DNA of 64,000 nucleotides from contig NZ_LMGY01000015.1 of the NCBI RefSeq assembly GCF_001427585.1, positions 232,683 to 296,682 of the forward strand, in the 5' to 3' direction. Shown piece by piece: positions 17,803-26,315 of this stretch. The stretch is from Pseudoxanthomonas sp. Root630 (GTDB taxonomy: Bacteria > Pseudomonadota > Gammaproteobacteria > Xanthomonadales > Xanthomonadaceae). A program made the translations under genes and the position numbers. Position 1 is the first letter of the stretch. Every line of letters begins with the position of its first letter. Under the pieces are notes generated by a model. That model had not been told where the DNA came from. It saw nothing but the letters and a program-made list of their open reading frames with translations, and searched no databases.

Positions 17803-18118
17803 AGACCGCCTGGTAGAGGAACCCCTCTTTGTCCTGCGCCACCGGCACCAGGAAGATGTCGGTGCTGCCCAATCGCGGATGGTGCATGCGGTAGATCTGT
17901 TGGGGGAACAGCAGCGGCGAACCGTTACGGAACACCAGCGAGAACGGCGCCCGCAGGGCGTCCGGCGCCTGGATCGGCAGCGGCTGCGCCTCCACCAGCA
18001 CGAAGGGCGCCTGCATGCCCTGCAGGTCTGCCGAAAACGTCTCGTTGAGGCAGCCGGCGAAGTGCTCGAGCGACAGGAGGTCCATGCGTACCGGGGAAGA
18101 AAGTGAAGGGTTGCGCAT
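17795..18118 (-). CDS. DUF6916-like small protein
   Basis: A 107-residue protein reading MRNPSLSSPVRMDLLSLEHF at the start, with no signal or membrane segment. It resembles the small DUF6916-type proteins encoded beside tail-collar genes in Xanthomonas and Pseudomonas. The start at 18118 has GGAG six bases upstream; the internal ATG at 18085 gives the more usual family N-terminus but lacks a ribosome site. It runs head to head with glnA, so the glnA upstream region also contains its promoter. Function is unknown. Confidence 0.65.
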   Translation of the reverse strand: MRNPSLSSPVRMDLLSLEHFAGCLNETFSADLQGMQAPFVLVEAQPLPIQAPDALRAPFSLVFRNGSPLLFPQQIYRMHHPRLGSTDIFLVPVAQDKEGFLYQAVFN

Positions 18119-18165
18119 CGTCTCCGCCCGGCGGGCGAGAGGCAAGCGACGTGAGATCAAGGCGA

Positions 18166-18180
18166 GCACCAATCAGGTGC
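18166..18180. promoter_or_regulatory. NtrC-type enhancer upstream of glnA
   Basis: GCACCAATCAGGTGC is a palindrome with five-base GCACC/GGTGC arms, one mismatch from the enteric consensus GCACCANNNTGGTGC. It lies about 95 bp upstream of the -24 element of glnA, the usual enhancer distance. A second imperfect palindrome (TCCCCAATCTGGGGA) lies close by and could be an additional weak site. Confidence 0.8.
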
Positions 18181-18273
18181 GCTCATCATCCATTTATCCC
18201 CAATCTGGGGAAAACGTGAGCGAGGGTGCTTGATTCCTCCATTGAAAATCAACAGCTTGGGCTGATTTTGGGG

Positions 18274-18290
18274 TTGGCACGGGGATTGCT
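18274..18290 (+). promoter_or_regulatory. Sigma-54 promoter of glnA
   Basis: TTGGCACGGGGATTGCT matches the -24/-12 consensus (TGGCAC-N5-TTGCT). The GG at 18276 and the GC at 18288 are spaced 12 bp apart, as required. The predicted start of transcription is near 18300, leaving a leader of about 28 bases before the ATG at 18329. Confidence 0.88.
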
Positions 18291-18328
18291 CTACCTCCGT
18301 ACATCCTTATCCAACCCGAGGTTCCGAG

Positions 18329-19738
18329 ATGTCTGTGGAGAATGTTGAAAAGCTGATCAAGGACAACAAGGTCGAGTTCGTCGACCTGCGTTTCGTCGAC
18401 ATGCGCGGCGTTGAACAGCACGTCACCTTCCCGGTCAGCATCGTGGATGCCTCGCTGTTCGAGGACGGCAAGATGTTCGACGGCTCGTCCATCTCGGGCT
18501 GGAAGGGCATCAACGAGTCCGACATGGTGCTGCTGCCCGACCCGAGCAGCGCCTACCTGGATCCGTTCTACGCCGATCCGACCCTGGTGCTGATCTGCGA
18601 CATCCTCGACCCGGCCACCATGCAGGGCTACTCGCGCGATCCGCGCGGCATCGCCAAGCGCGCCGAAGCCCACCTGAAGGCCAGCGGCATCGCCGACGTC
18701 GCCTTCTTCGGTCCGGAACCCGAATTCTTCATCTTCGATTCCGTGCAGTTCGCCAACGACATGGGCCACGCGTTCTTCAAGATCAATTCCGAGGAAGGCG
18801 CCTGGAACAGCGGCAAGAGCTACGACGGCGCCAACAGCGGCTACCGTCCGGGCATCAAGGGCGGCTACTTCCCGGTGCCGCCGACCGATTCGCTGCACGA
18901 CCTGCGCGCCGAGATGTGCAAGACGCTGGAGCAGGTCGGCATCGAAGTCGAAGTGCACCACCACGAAGTCGCCACCGCCGGCCAGTGCGAGATCGGCGCC
19001 AAGTTCAACACGCTGGTGCAGAAGGCCGACGAACTGCAGCGCATGAAGTACGTGGTCCGCAACGTGGCCCACCGCAACGGCAAGACCGCCACCTTCATGC
19101 CCAAGCCGATCGTCGGCGACAACGGCAGCGGCATGCACGTGCACCAGTCGCTGGCCAAGGGCGGCACCAACCTGTTCACCGGCGACGGCTACGGCGGCCT
19201 GTCGCAGCTGGCGCTGTGGTACATCGGCGGCATCTTCAAGCACGCCAAGGCGATCAACGCGTTCGCCAACTCGGGCACCAACAGCTACAAGCGCCTGGTG
19301 CCGGGCTTCGAAGCGCCGGTGATGCTGGCCTACTCGGCGCGCAACCGTTCCGCCTCGTGCCGCATCCCGTGGGTGGCCAACCCGAAGGCGCGCCGCATCG
19401 AGATCCGCTTCCCCGATCCGCTGCAGTCCGGCTACCTGACCTTCACCGCGCTGATGATGGCCGGCCTGGACGGCATCAAGAACCAGATCGACCCCGGTGC
19501 TCCTTCCGACAAGGACCTGTACGACCTGCCGCCGGAAGAAGAGAAGAACATCCCGCAGGTCTGCTCCAGCCTGGACCAGGCCCTGGACGCGCTGGACAAG
19601 GACCGCGACTTCCTCAAGGCCGGCGGCGTGATGACCGACGACTTCATCGATGCGTACATCGCGCTGAAGATGCAGGAAGTGACCAAGTTCCGCGCGGCCA
19701 CGCACCCGCTGGAATACCAGCTGTACTACGCCAACTGA
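18329..19738 (+). CDS. glnA: Type I glutamine synthetase
   Basis: A 469-residue enzyme that joins ammonium to glutamate using ATP, forming a dodecamer. Signatures include [17 protein letters not shown], the metal-site stretch [11 protein letters not shown], and the ATP-site [26 protein letters not shown] places the adenylylation tyrosine at residue 398, so control by a GlnE-type adenylyltransferase is expected; glnE is not in the window. The gene has a sigma-54 promoter and NtrC site upstream and is followed by glnK, amtB and ntrBC. Confidence 0.98.
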   Translation: MSVENVEKLIKDNKVEFVDLRFVDMRGVEQHVTFPVSIVDASLFEDGKMFDGSSISGWKGINESDMVLLPDPSSAYLDPFYADPTLVLICDILDPATMQGYSRDPRGIAKRAEAHLKASGIADVAFFGPEPEFFIFDSVQFANDMGHAFFKINSEEGAWNSGKSYDGANSGYRPGIKGGYFPVPPTDSLHDLRAEMCKTLEQVGIEVEVHHHEVATAGQCEIGAKFNTLVQKADELQRMKYVVRNVAHRNGKTATFMPKPIVGDNGSGMHVHQSLAKGGTNLFTGDGYGGLSQLALWYIGGIFKHAKAINAFANSGTNSYKRLVPGFEAPVMLAYSARNRSASCRIPWVANPKARRIEIRFPDPLQSGYLTFTALMMAGLDGIKNQIDPGAPSDKDLYDLPPEEEKNIPQVCSSLDQALDALDKDRDFLKAGGVMTDDFIDAYIALKMQEVTKFRAATHPLEYQLYYAN

Positions 19739-19986
19739 TGCACGCGCATCCCGTCATCGCCCAGTTCGCCGGGGACCGTGCACCGGTCCTCGGCGGCGCG
19801 GCAGGCGGACGCTGAGTTCTCGCGGCGATGGCGACGGATCACCCCTCCCACCCGTCGCCATCGCCGCACCTTCTCGAACGCATCGCGCTGCGATGCGTCC
19901 GCCCGGTTGGGGAACCGGGGCAACACCCGTCTTCGATTCCTGGAGATCGCACCAACGCTGTACTTGGGGAAACACAGGAGAGGTCC

Positions 19987-20509
<523 letters not shown>

Positions 20510-20524
20510 CACTCGGAGCCCCAC

Positions 20525-22018
20525 ATGAAGACTCGACTGTTCTCCGGGTGGAAGACCCGTACCCGGATGTTGTGCCTGGCCGCGCTGTGCGGCCTGATGA
20601 CGGTGGGCATGACCGCCACCGCGTTCGCCGCGCAGGACACCGCCGCGCCGACCACCGACGCGCCTGCCGCCGACGTCGCACCCGCGACCGATGCCGCGCC
20701 TGCGCCGGTCGATGCGGCCGCCGCGCCGGCCGACGCCGTGGCGGCGCCTGCTGAAGCGCCCGCCGAAGAAGCCCCGGCCGCCGCGCCGGTGGTCGACAAG
20801 GGCGACGTGGCGTGGATGCTCACGTCCACCCTGCTGGTGCTGCTGATGGTGGTGCCGGGCCTGGCCCTGTTCTACGGCGGCATGGTGCGTTCGAAGAACG
20901 TGCTGTCCGTGCTCGTGCAGGTCATCACGGTGTTCTCGCTGCTGGTGGTGCTGTGGATCGTCTACGGCTACAGCCTGGCGTTCTCCGGTGCGGGCCCGTG
21001 GATCGGCAACCTGGACAAGCTGTTCCTGACGGGCGTCGGCATCGACACGCTGGCGGCCACCTTCACCGACGGCGTCGCCTTGCCGGAGTACGTGTTCGTC
21101 GCGTTCCAGTCGACGTTCGCCGGCATCACCGGCGCGCTGATCGTCGGTGCGTTCGCCGAGCGCATCAAGTTCGCTGCGGTCATCCTGTTCTCGGTGCTGT
21201 GGTTCACCTTCGGCTACCTGCCGATCGCGCACATCGTGTGGGCTGGTGGCGGTTACCTGTTCGAGAAGGGCGCGCTGGATTTCGCCGGCGGTACCGTGGT
21301 GCACATCAACGCGGGCGTGGCCGGCCTGGTCGGCGCGTACTTCGTCGGCAAGCGCCTGGGCTACGGCCAGACCGCGCTGAAGCCGCACAACGTCACCCTG
21401 ACCTACGTGGGTGCGTCGCTGCTGTGGGTGGGCTGGTTCGGCTTCAACGCCGGTTCCAACCTGGAAGCCACTGCGGGCGCCGCACTGGCCTTCATCAACA
21501 CGCTGGTCGCCACCGCTGCCGCCGTGATCGCCTGGGCGCTGGCCGAGAAGATCTTCAAGGGCAAGTCGTCCGCCCTCGGCGTGGCCTCGGGTGCGGTCGC
21601 CGGCCTGGTCGGCATCACCCCGGCCGCTGGCCTGGTGGGTCCGTTCGGCGCCGTGGCCATCGGCTTCATCGCCGGCCTGGTCTGCGTCTGGGGCGTCACC
21701 GGCCTGAAGCGCCTGCTGAAGGTCGACGACACCGCCGACGTGTTCGGCGTGCATGCCGTGGGCGGCATCGTCGGCGCGATCCTGACCGGCGTGTTCTACG
21801 CACCCGGCCTGGGTGGCCAGGGCGGTGAGGACTTCGACATGGTCGCGCAGGTCACCACCCAGGCACTGGGCGTGGGCCTGACGATCGTGTGGATCGGCGT
21901 GGTCTCGGTCATCGCCTTCCTCATCGCCAAGGTCGTGTTCGGCCTGCGCGTGGCCGAAGACGCCGAGCGCGAGGGCCTGGACATCGCCTCGCACGGTGAA
22001 TCGGCCTACGAGGCCTGA
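20525..22018 (+). CDS. amtB: Ammonium channel AmtB with Ala/Pro-rich N-terminal extension
   Basis: A 497-residue inner-membrane ammonium channel. A signal peptide (1 to about 35) precedes a 55-residue Ala/Pro/Asp-rich linker (~36-90), then the 11-helix Amt domain. Pore signatures include AFQSTFAGITGALIVGAFAER, the first pore histidine in GGTVVHINAGVAGLVG, the GFNAGSNL turn, and the twin histidine in DVFGVHAVGGIVGAIL. The long low-complexity periplasmic extension exceeds that of enteric AmtB. It lies 15 bp after glnK and 37 bp before ntrB. Confidence 0.95.
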   Translation: MKTRLFSGWKTRTRMLCLAALCGLMTVGMTATAFAAQDTAAPTTDAPAADVAPATDAAPAPVDAAAAPADAVAAPAEAPAEEAPAAAPVVDKGDVAWMLTSTLLVLLMVVPGLALFYGGMVRSKNVLSVLVQVITVFSLLVVLWIVYGYSLAFSGAGPWIGNLDKLFLTGVGIDTLAATFTDGVALPEYVFVAFQSTFAGITGALIVGAFAERIKFAAVILFSVLWFTFGYLPIAHIVWAGGGYLFEKGALDFAGGTVVHINAGVAGLVGAYFVGKRLGYGQTALKPHNVTLTYVGASLLWVGWFGFNAGSNLEATAGAALAFINTLVATAAAVIAWALAEKIFKGKSSALGVASGAVAGLVGITPAAGLVGPFGAVAIGFIAGLVCVWGVTGLKRLLKVDDTADVFGVHAVGGIVGAILTGVFYAPGLGGQGGEDFDMVAQVTTQALGVGLTIVWIGVVSVIAFLIAKVVFGLRVAEDAEREGLDIASHGESAYEA

Positions 22019-22039
22019 CGGTTTGCCGGGGACGGCTTT

Positions 22040-22054
22040 GCACTAAACTGGTGC
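22040..22054. promoter_or_regulatory. NtrC-type box over the ntrB translation start region
   Basis: GCACTAAACTGGTGC differs by one base from GCACCANNNTGGTGC, and the flanking T and A extend the palindrome to 17 bp. It ends two bases before the ntrB ATG. A site in that place is suited to autorepression of ntrBC by NtrC rather than activation. Confidence 0.75.
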
Positions 22055-22055
22055 A

Positions 22056-23132
22056 ATGTCGTCCCCGGACGTTTTCCGCATGCGATTCGAACCCACCACC
22101 GACGCCCTGAGTACGCCGGTGGCCTGGGCGGACGCCGACGGCCTGGTCCTCGGCGTGAACCCCGCCTTCGCCCGCTGGCTGGGCGTCAGTACCCGCCGCC
22201 TGATGGGACAACCGCTGGCGGCCCTGGAGATCGAAGGCGACGCCATGGCGCGCTTCCTGGACAACACCGACCGCGACGTCCTGCGCCTGCATCGGCTGGC
22301 CCTGGGCATGCCGGGCGAATCGCCGCGTTTCGCCGAAGGCTGGCTGTCCCGGCTGGACGGGGGAGGCTGGCTGCTGGAAGCCCATCCCGTGGACGAATTC
22401 CCGGCCCTGGACCCGACCCAGGCGCTGCCGAATGCCCTCAGCGCCGCACTCAAGGGCCTGGCGCATGAGCTGCGCAATCCGCTGGCGGGCCTGAAGGGCG
22501 CCGCCCAGCTGCTGGCGCGCCGCGCCGTGCAGCGCGAGGACAACGACGACGAGCGCGAGCTGATCAGCCTGATCGAATCCGAGATCAACCGCCTCAACAA
22601 CCTGCTCGAACAGCTGCTGTCGCCGGCCCCGCAACGCCCGCATGCGCCGCTCAACATCCATGCCGTGCTCGAGCGCGTGCTGCGGCTGGCCGAGAACGAA
22701 GGGGGCTGGTCGGTGCGCCTGCAGCGCGACTACGACCCCAGCCTGCCCGAGCTCGACGGCGACGCGGACCGCCTCACCCAGGCGGTCTGGAACCTGGTCC
22801 GCAACGCCATCCAGGCGGGTGCGGCCAACATCATCCTGCGCACCCGTGTCGAACACGGCTCGCGCATCCACGACCACCTGCACGCGATGGCGCTGCGGGT
22901 GGAGATCGTCGACGACGGCCGCGGCGTGCCGGAGGAACTGGCCGAACACCTGTTCCTGCCGCTCGTGAGCGGTCGTGCCGAAGGCAGCGGGCTGGGCCTG
23001 GCCCTGGCCCAGCAGGTCGCCCGCGAACACCGCGGCACGCTGGCCTACCGCTCCCGTCCCGGCCATACGGTCTTCACCTTGATGCTGCCGCAGTCGCTGC
23101 ACGACACCGACGAGGATCGTCATGTCCACTGA
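22056..23132 (+). CDS. ntrB: Nitrogen sensor histidine kinase NtrB (GlnL)
   Basis: A 358-residue soluble kinase that phosphorylates or dephosphorylates NtrC under P-II control. Residues ~10-110 form a PAS-type sensor domain. LKGLAHELRNPLAGLKGAAQ gives the phospho-acceptor His137. The ATPase domain (~245-350) has NLVRNAIQAG, DDGRGVPEEL and GSGLGLALAQQ. It overlaps ntrC by 11 bp. No good ribosome site is visible because the upstream bases are occupied by the NtrC-like palindrome. Confidence 0.95.
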   Translation: MSSPDVFRMRFEPTTDALSTPVAWADADGLVLGVNPAFARWLGVSTRRLMGQPLAALEIEGDAMARFLDNTDRDVLRLHRLALGMPGESPRFAEGWLSRLDGGGWLLEAHPVDEFPALDPTQALPNALSAALKGLAHELRNPLAGLKGAAQLLARRAVQREDNDDERELISLIESEINRLNNLLEQLLSPAPQRPHAPLNIHAVLERVLRLAENEGGWSVRLQRDYDPSLPELDGDADRLTQAVWNLVRNAIQAGAANIILRTRVEHGSRIHDHLHAMALRVEIVDDGRGVPEELAEHLFLPLVSGRAEGSGLGLALAQQVAREHRGTLAYRSRPGHTVFTLMLPQSLHDTDEDRHVH

Positions 23133-24564
23133 TCGCCTGGCCACCGCCGCCCCTGCCACCGATACGCGCCGCATCTGGGTGGTGGACGACGACCGCTCCG
23201 TGCGGTTCGTGCTGGCCACCGCGCTGCGTGATGCCGGCTACTCCGTGGACGGCTTCGACAGCGCCGCGGCGGCCCTGCAGGCGCTGGGCGCGCGCGGTGC
23301 GCCGGACCTGCTGTTCACCGACGTGCGCATGCCCGGCGACGACGGGCTGGTCCTGCTCGACAAGCTGAAGGCCACGCACCCGCAGCTGCCCGTCATCGTG
23401 ATGTCGGCCTACACCGACGTGGCGAGCACCGCCGGCGCCTTCCGCGGTGGCGCGCACGAATTCCTCTCCAAGCCGTTCGACCTCGACGACGCGGTGGCGC
23501 TGGCGGCGCGTACCCTGCCGGATGCCGGCGACGTCTCCGAGGCCGCACCCGACGCCGATGCGCGCAACGCCACGCCGCAGCTGATCGGCGACACGCCCGC
23601 CATGCGCGCGCTGTTCCGCGCGATCGGCCGGCTGGCCCAGGCGCCGCTGTCCGTGCTGATCACCGGCGAAACCGGCACCGGCAAGGAGCTGGTCGCGCAT
23701 GCGCTCCACCACGAATCGCCGCGATCGCGAAAACCCTTCGTGGCGCTGAATACCGCCGCGATTCCTGCCGAGCTGCTGGAGAGCGAACTGTTCGGCCACG
23801 AAGCCGGTGCGTTCACCGGTGCGCACAAGCGCCATATCGGCCGTTTCGAACAGGCCGATGGCGGCACGCTGTTCCTCGATGAAATCGGCGACATGCCGCT
23901 GCCGTTGCAGACGCGCTTGTTGCGCGTGCTGGCCGAGGGCGAGTTCTTCCGGGTCGGTGGCCGCGAGCTGATCCGCGTCGACGTGCGCGTGATCGCCGCG
24001 ACCCACCAGGATCTCGATGGCCTCGTCGCCGAGGGCCGGTTCCGCGCCGACCTGCTGCACCGCCTCAACGTGGTCCGCCTGCAGCTGCCGCCGCTGCGCG
24101 AACGCCGCGCCGACGTGCCGCAGTTGGCGGAAAACTTCCTGGCGATGGCCACGCGCAAGCTCGACATCGCCCCCAAGCGCTTCGCCAACGCCGCCCTCGA
24201 CCTGCTGCAGGCCCACGACTGGCCGGGCAACGTGCGCGAACTGGAGAACGTGTGCTGGCGCCTGGCCGCGCTCGCGCCCGCCGATGTCATCAACACCACC
24301 GACCTGCAGGGCGCGCTGTCGCATGCGCCGGTCACGGGCGGAGGGCGCGGCGAGTGGGACCATGCGCTGGCCGAGTGGGCGCGTCGGCGCCTGCTGGAAG
24401 GCGCGGAAGCGCTGCACGCCGAAGCGCGCGAGCGGCTGGACCGCACGCTGCTCGAGGTCGCGCTGGAGCTGACCCATGGGCGGCGCGCGGAAGCCGCGGT
24501 GAAGCTGGGCGTGGGACGCAACACGGTGACGCGCAAGCTGGGACCGGGCCGCAAGCGCGGTTGA
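23122..24564 (+). CDS. ntrC: Nitrogen response regulator NtrC (GlnG)
   Basis: A 480-residue sigma-54 activator. The receiver domain (residues ~15-135) has VVDDDRSV and phospho-Asp67 in LLFTDVRMPG. The AAA+ domain (~155-385) contains GETGTGKE (Walker A near 182) and GAFTGA near 229, which contacts sigma-54. A Fis-type helix-turn-helix ends the protein (AAVKLGVGRNTVTRKLG). It is the likely binder of the sites at 18166 and 22040. Confidence 0.96.
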   Translation: MSTDRLATAAPATDTRRIWVVDDDRSVRFVLATALRDAGYSVDGFDSAAAALQALGARGAPDLLFTDVRMPGDDGLVLLDKLKATHPQLPVIVMSAYTDVASTAGAFRGGAHEFLSKPFDLDDAVALAARTLPDAGDVSEAAPDADARNATPQLIGDTPAMRALFRAIGRLAQAPLSVLITGETGTGKELVAHALHHESPRSRKPFVALNTAAIPAELLESELFGHEAGAFTGAHKRHIGRFEQADGGTLFLDEIGDMPLPLQTRLLRVLAEGEFFRVGGRELIRVDVRVIAATHQDLDGLVAEGRFRADLLHRLNVVRLQLPPLRERRADVPQLAENFLAMATRKLDIAPKRFANAALDLLQAHDWPGNVRELENVCWRLAALAPADVINTTDLQGALSHAPVTGGGRGEWDHALAEWARRRLLEGAEALHAEARERLDRTLLEVALELTHGRRAEAAVKLGVGRNTVTRKLGPGRKRG

Positions 24565-24643
24565 GCGCGGCGCGCTGCTTTCATTGAACGTGAAGGAAGC
24601 GGCCGTTACGGTAGCGGGCCACGACCTGCTTCCGGAGATTCCC

Positions 24644-25207
24644 ATGCGCATCGCCCTGCTGGCCGCCGCGTCGGCCCTCGCGCTCGCCGCGTGCAGTACC
24701 ACGCCGTCCACACCCAAAGCCTCCACGCCGGAGATTCCCACCACCAGCACCGCCAAGCAGGCCATCGCGGTGTTGGCCTCCGCGTCTGGCAGCCGCGTCA
24801 GTGGCAGCGTCACGATGGTGCCGATGGGGAAGGGCCTCCACCTGACCGGCGAAGTCGGTGGCCTGCCCGCCAACAGTACGCATGCGTTCCACGTCCACGA
24901 GAAGGGCGACTGCAGCGCCGCCGATGCGAGCAGCGCCGGCCCGCACTTCAATCCCTTCAATGCCACGCACGGCAAGGCCGGCAGCGGTGCGCACCATGCG
25001 GGCGACATGAACAACCTCACCGCCGATGCCGAGGGCGTGGCGAAGATCAATGTGCACCTGGAAGGCGTCACCCTGGGCGGCGGCGCGGTCAATGATGTGT
25101 CGGGGCGCGCGCTGATCGTGCACGCGGCGGCGGACGACTATGCGAGCCAACCGGCCGGCAACGCCGGTGCACGCGTCGCGTGCGGCATCATCAAGGTCAC
25201 CCAGTAA
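24644..25207 (+). CDS. sodC: Cu/Zn superoxide dismutase, predicted lipoprotein
   Basis: A 187-residue SodC that dismutates superoxide in the periplasm. MRIALLAAASALALAAC gives a lipobox with Cys17, so it is probably membrane-anchored. Metal ligands lie in HAFHVHEKGDC, in the GPHFNPFNATHG stretch and in HHAGDMNNL; the C-terminal RVACGII supplies the disulfide Cys. The start at 24644 has CCGGAG seven bases upstream; the longer open frame from 24584 would hide the lipobox. It is a monocistronic unit closed by the palindrome at 25228-25300. Confidence 0.93.
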   Translation: MRIALLAAASALALAACSTTPSTPKASTPEIPTTSTAKQAIAVLASASGSRVSGSVTMVPMGKGLHLTGEVGGLPANSTHAFHVHEKGDCSAADASSAGPHFNPFNATHGKAGSGAHHAGDMNNLTADAEGVAKINVHLEGVTLGGGAVNDVSGRALIVHAAADDYASQPAGNAGARVACGIIKVTQ

Positions 25208-25227
25208 GCGGACGGCGGCTGGAAAGT

Positions 25228-25300
25228 TGTAGGAGGGGCTTCAGCCCCGATGCTTTACCTGCAATGCGCGAAAAGCGTCGGGGCTGAAGCCCCTCCTACA
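25228..25300. repeat. TGTAGGAG-type palindromic repeat
   Basis: Two perfectly complementary 23-base arms (25228-25250 and 25278-25300), beginning TGTAGGAGGGGCTTCAGC, flank a 27-base spacer. It lies between convergent genes and can form a long hairpin, so it probably doubles as a transcription barrier. The outer TGTAGGAG ends are shared with the array at 63377-64000, placing both in the same xanthomonad REP-like family. Confidence 0.85.
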
Positions 25301-25323
25301 GAACGGCGCTACGCTGCAGCCCG

Positions 25324-26208
25324 TTAGGACTGCAGCGCCTGGCGGGCGTCGCGGTTGCCCGGGCAGTGCGCGAACGTGACCGGGATGCCATGGGATTCCA
25401 GCACGGCGGCGATCTGCTGCTGCCGCGCCTGGAAATGCTGGTAGGCGCGCTCCAGCCGTTCATCGGTCGCCTCCTGCGTCGCGTAACGCGCGCGCCAGGC
25501 CATCGGTTCGAACAGCGCGATGTGGACTTCGCCGTTCGCGTAGCGCAGCAGCGGCTCCGGCACGGCATCGAGCCACTGTTCCTCGCCCGGCGCCATCAGC
25601 GCGGTCTCGATCACCGGCCACAGTGCGCCGAGCCCACCATGCTCGTACTGCATGGCGGTCATGGCGGCCAGGTCGTTCAGCGTCATGTAGCGTGCGTGCT
25701 CGACCTGCGCGCCGAATGCGTTCTGCGCCCGCAGTGCGGTATCGGCCTGCGCCATGCCGGTTTCCAGCAGGACGGATTCCAACCGTTCATCGACGGCGGC
25801 AACCGTATGGTCATCGCCGACCAGCAGGAACGGCAGCACGCGCAGCAGGCCGCCACGCAAGCCTTCATCCGCCTGCAACGGCATCGGGATGTCACCGGTG
25901 TCGTCGGCGCCGAACGCGATGAGCCGGGCGCCTTCACCACGCCCCGGCGCCCGCTGGTGCAGTTCGCGCAGGCGCTGGTGCAGCGACCAGCCGGGCCTCA
26001 GTGCCTCGGCGGGATCGAAATGCGCCGCGGCCAGGACGAGATCCAGATCACGTATCTGCGGCGCATGCGTGGCGAGGTCGCGCCCCAACTTTTCCGCCAG
26101 CGCACTCGCCTCGGTGGCGGGCAACGCCGCGCGCTGCGGCGTGCTGCCGGCCGCCAGTTCCAGGGCCATCACGCCCATGACGACAGGGCTGGTTGTGGAT
26201 CGAGTCAT
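25324..26208 (-). CDS. Conserved hypothetical protein
   Basis: A 294-residue soluble-looking protein that I do not recognise. Residues 1-30 are mildly hydrophobic (SPVVMGVMALELAAGST) and could be a weak signal peptide, but there is no clear cleavage site. The rest is acidic and mostly helical, with a conserved-looking FLLVGDDHTVAAVDERLES segment near residue 133 and two isolated aromatic clusters. No metal-binding or nucleotide motif was seen. It converges with sodC and runs divergently from the thiolase gene. Confidence 0.6.
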   Translation of the reverse strand: MTRSTTSPVVMGVMALELAAGSTPQRAALPATEASALAEKLGRDLATHAPQIRDLDLVLAAAHFDPAEALRPGWSLHQRLRELHQRAPGRGEGARLIAFGADDTGDIPMPLQADEGLRGGLLRVLPFLLVGDDHTVAAVDERLESVLLETGMAQADTALRAQNAFGAQVEHARYMTLNDLAAMTAMQYEHGGLGALWPVIETALMAPGEEQWLDAVPEPLLRYANGEVHIALFEPMAWRARYATQEATDERLERAYQHFQARQQQIAAVLESHGIPVTFAHCPGNRDARQALQS

Positions 26209-26315
26209 GTCAGCGGTTGGAGGCGGTGGAGGGGCGCATTACACTCCCCTATTATGCCTGCCGTACGCAGGCGCATCTTCACCCTTCCATCGTCGCCATC
26301 CGCAAAGAGGTCCCC

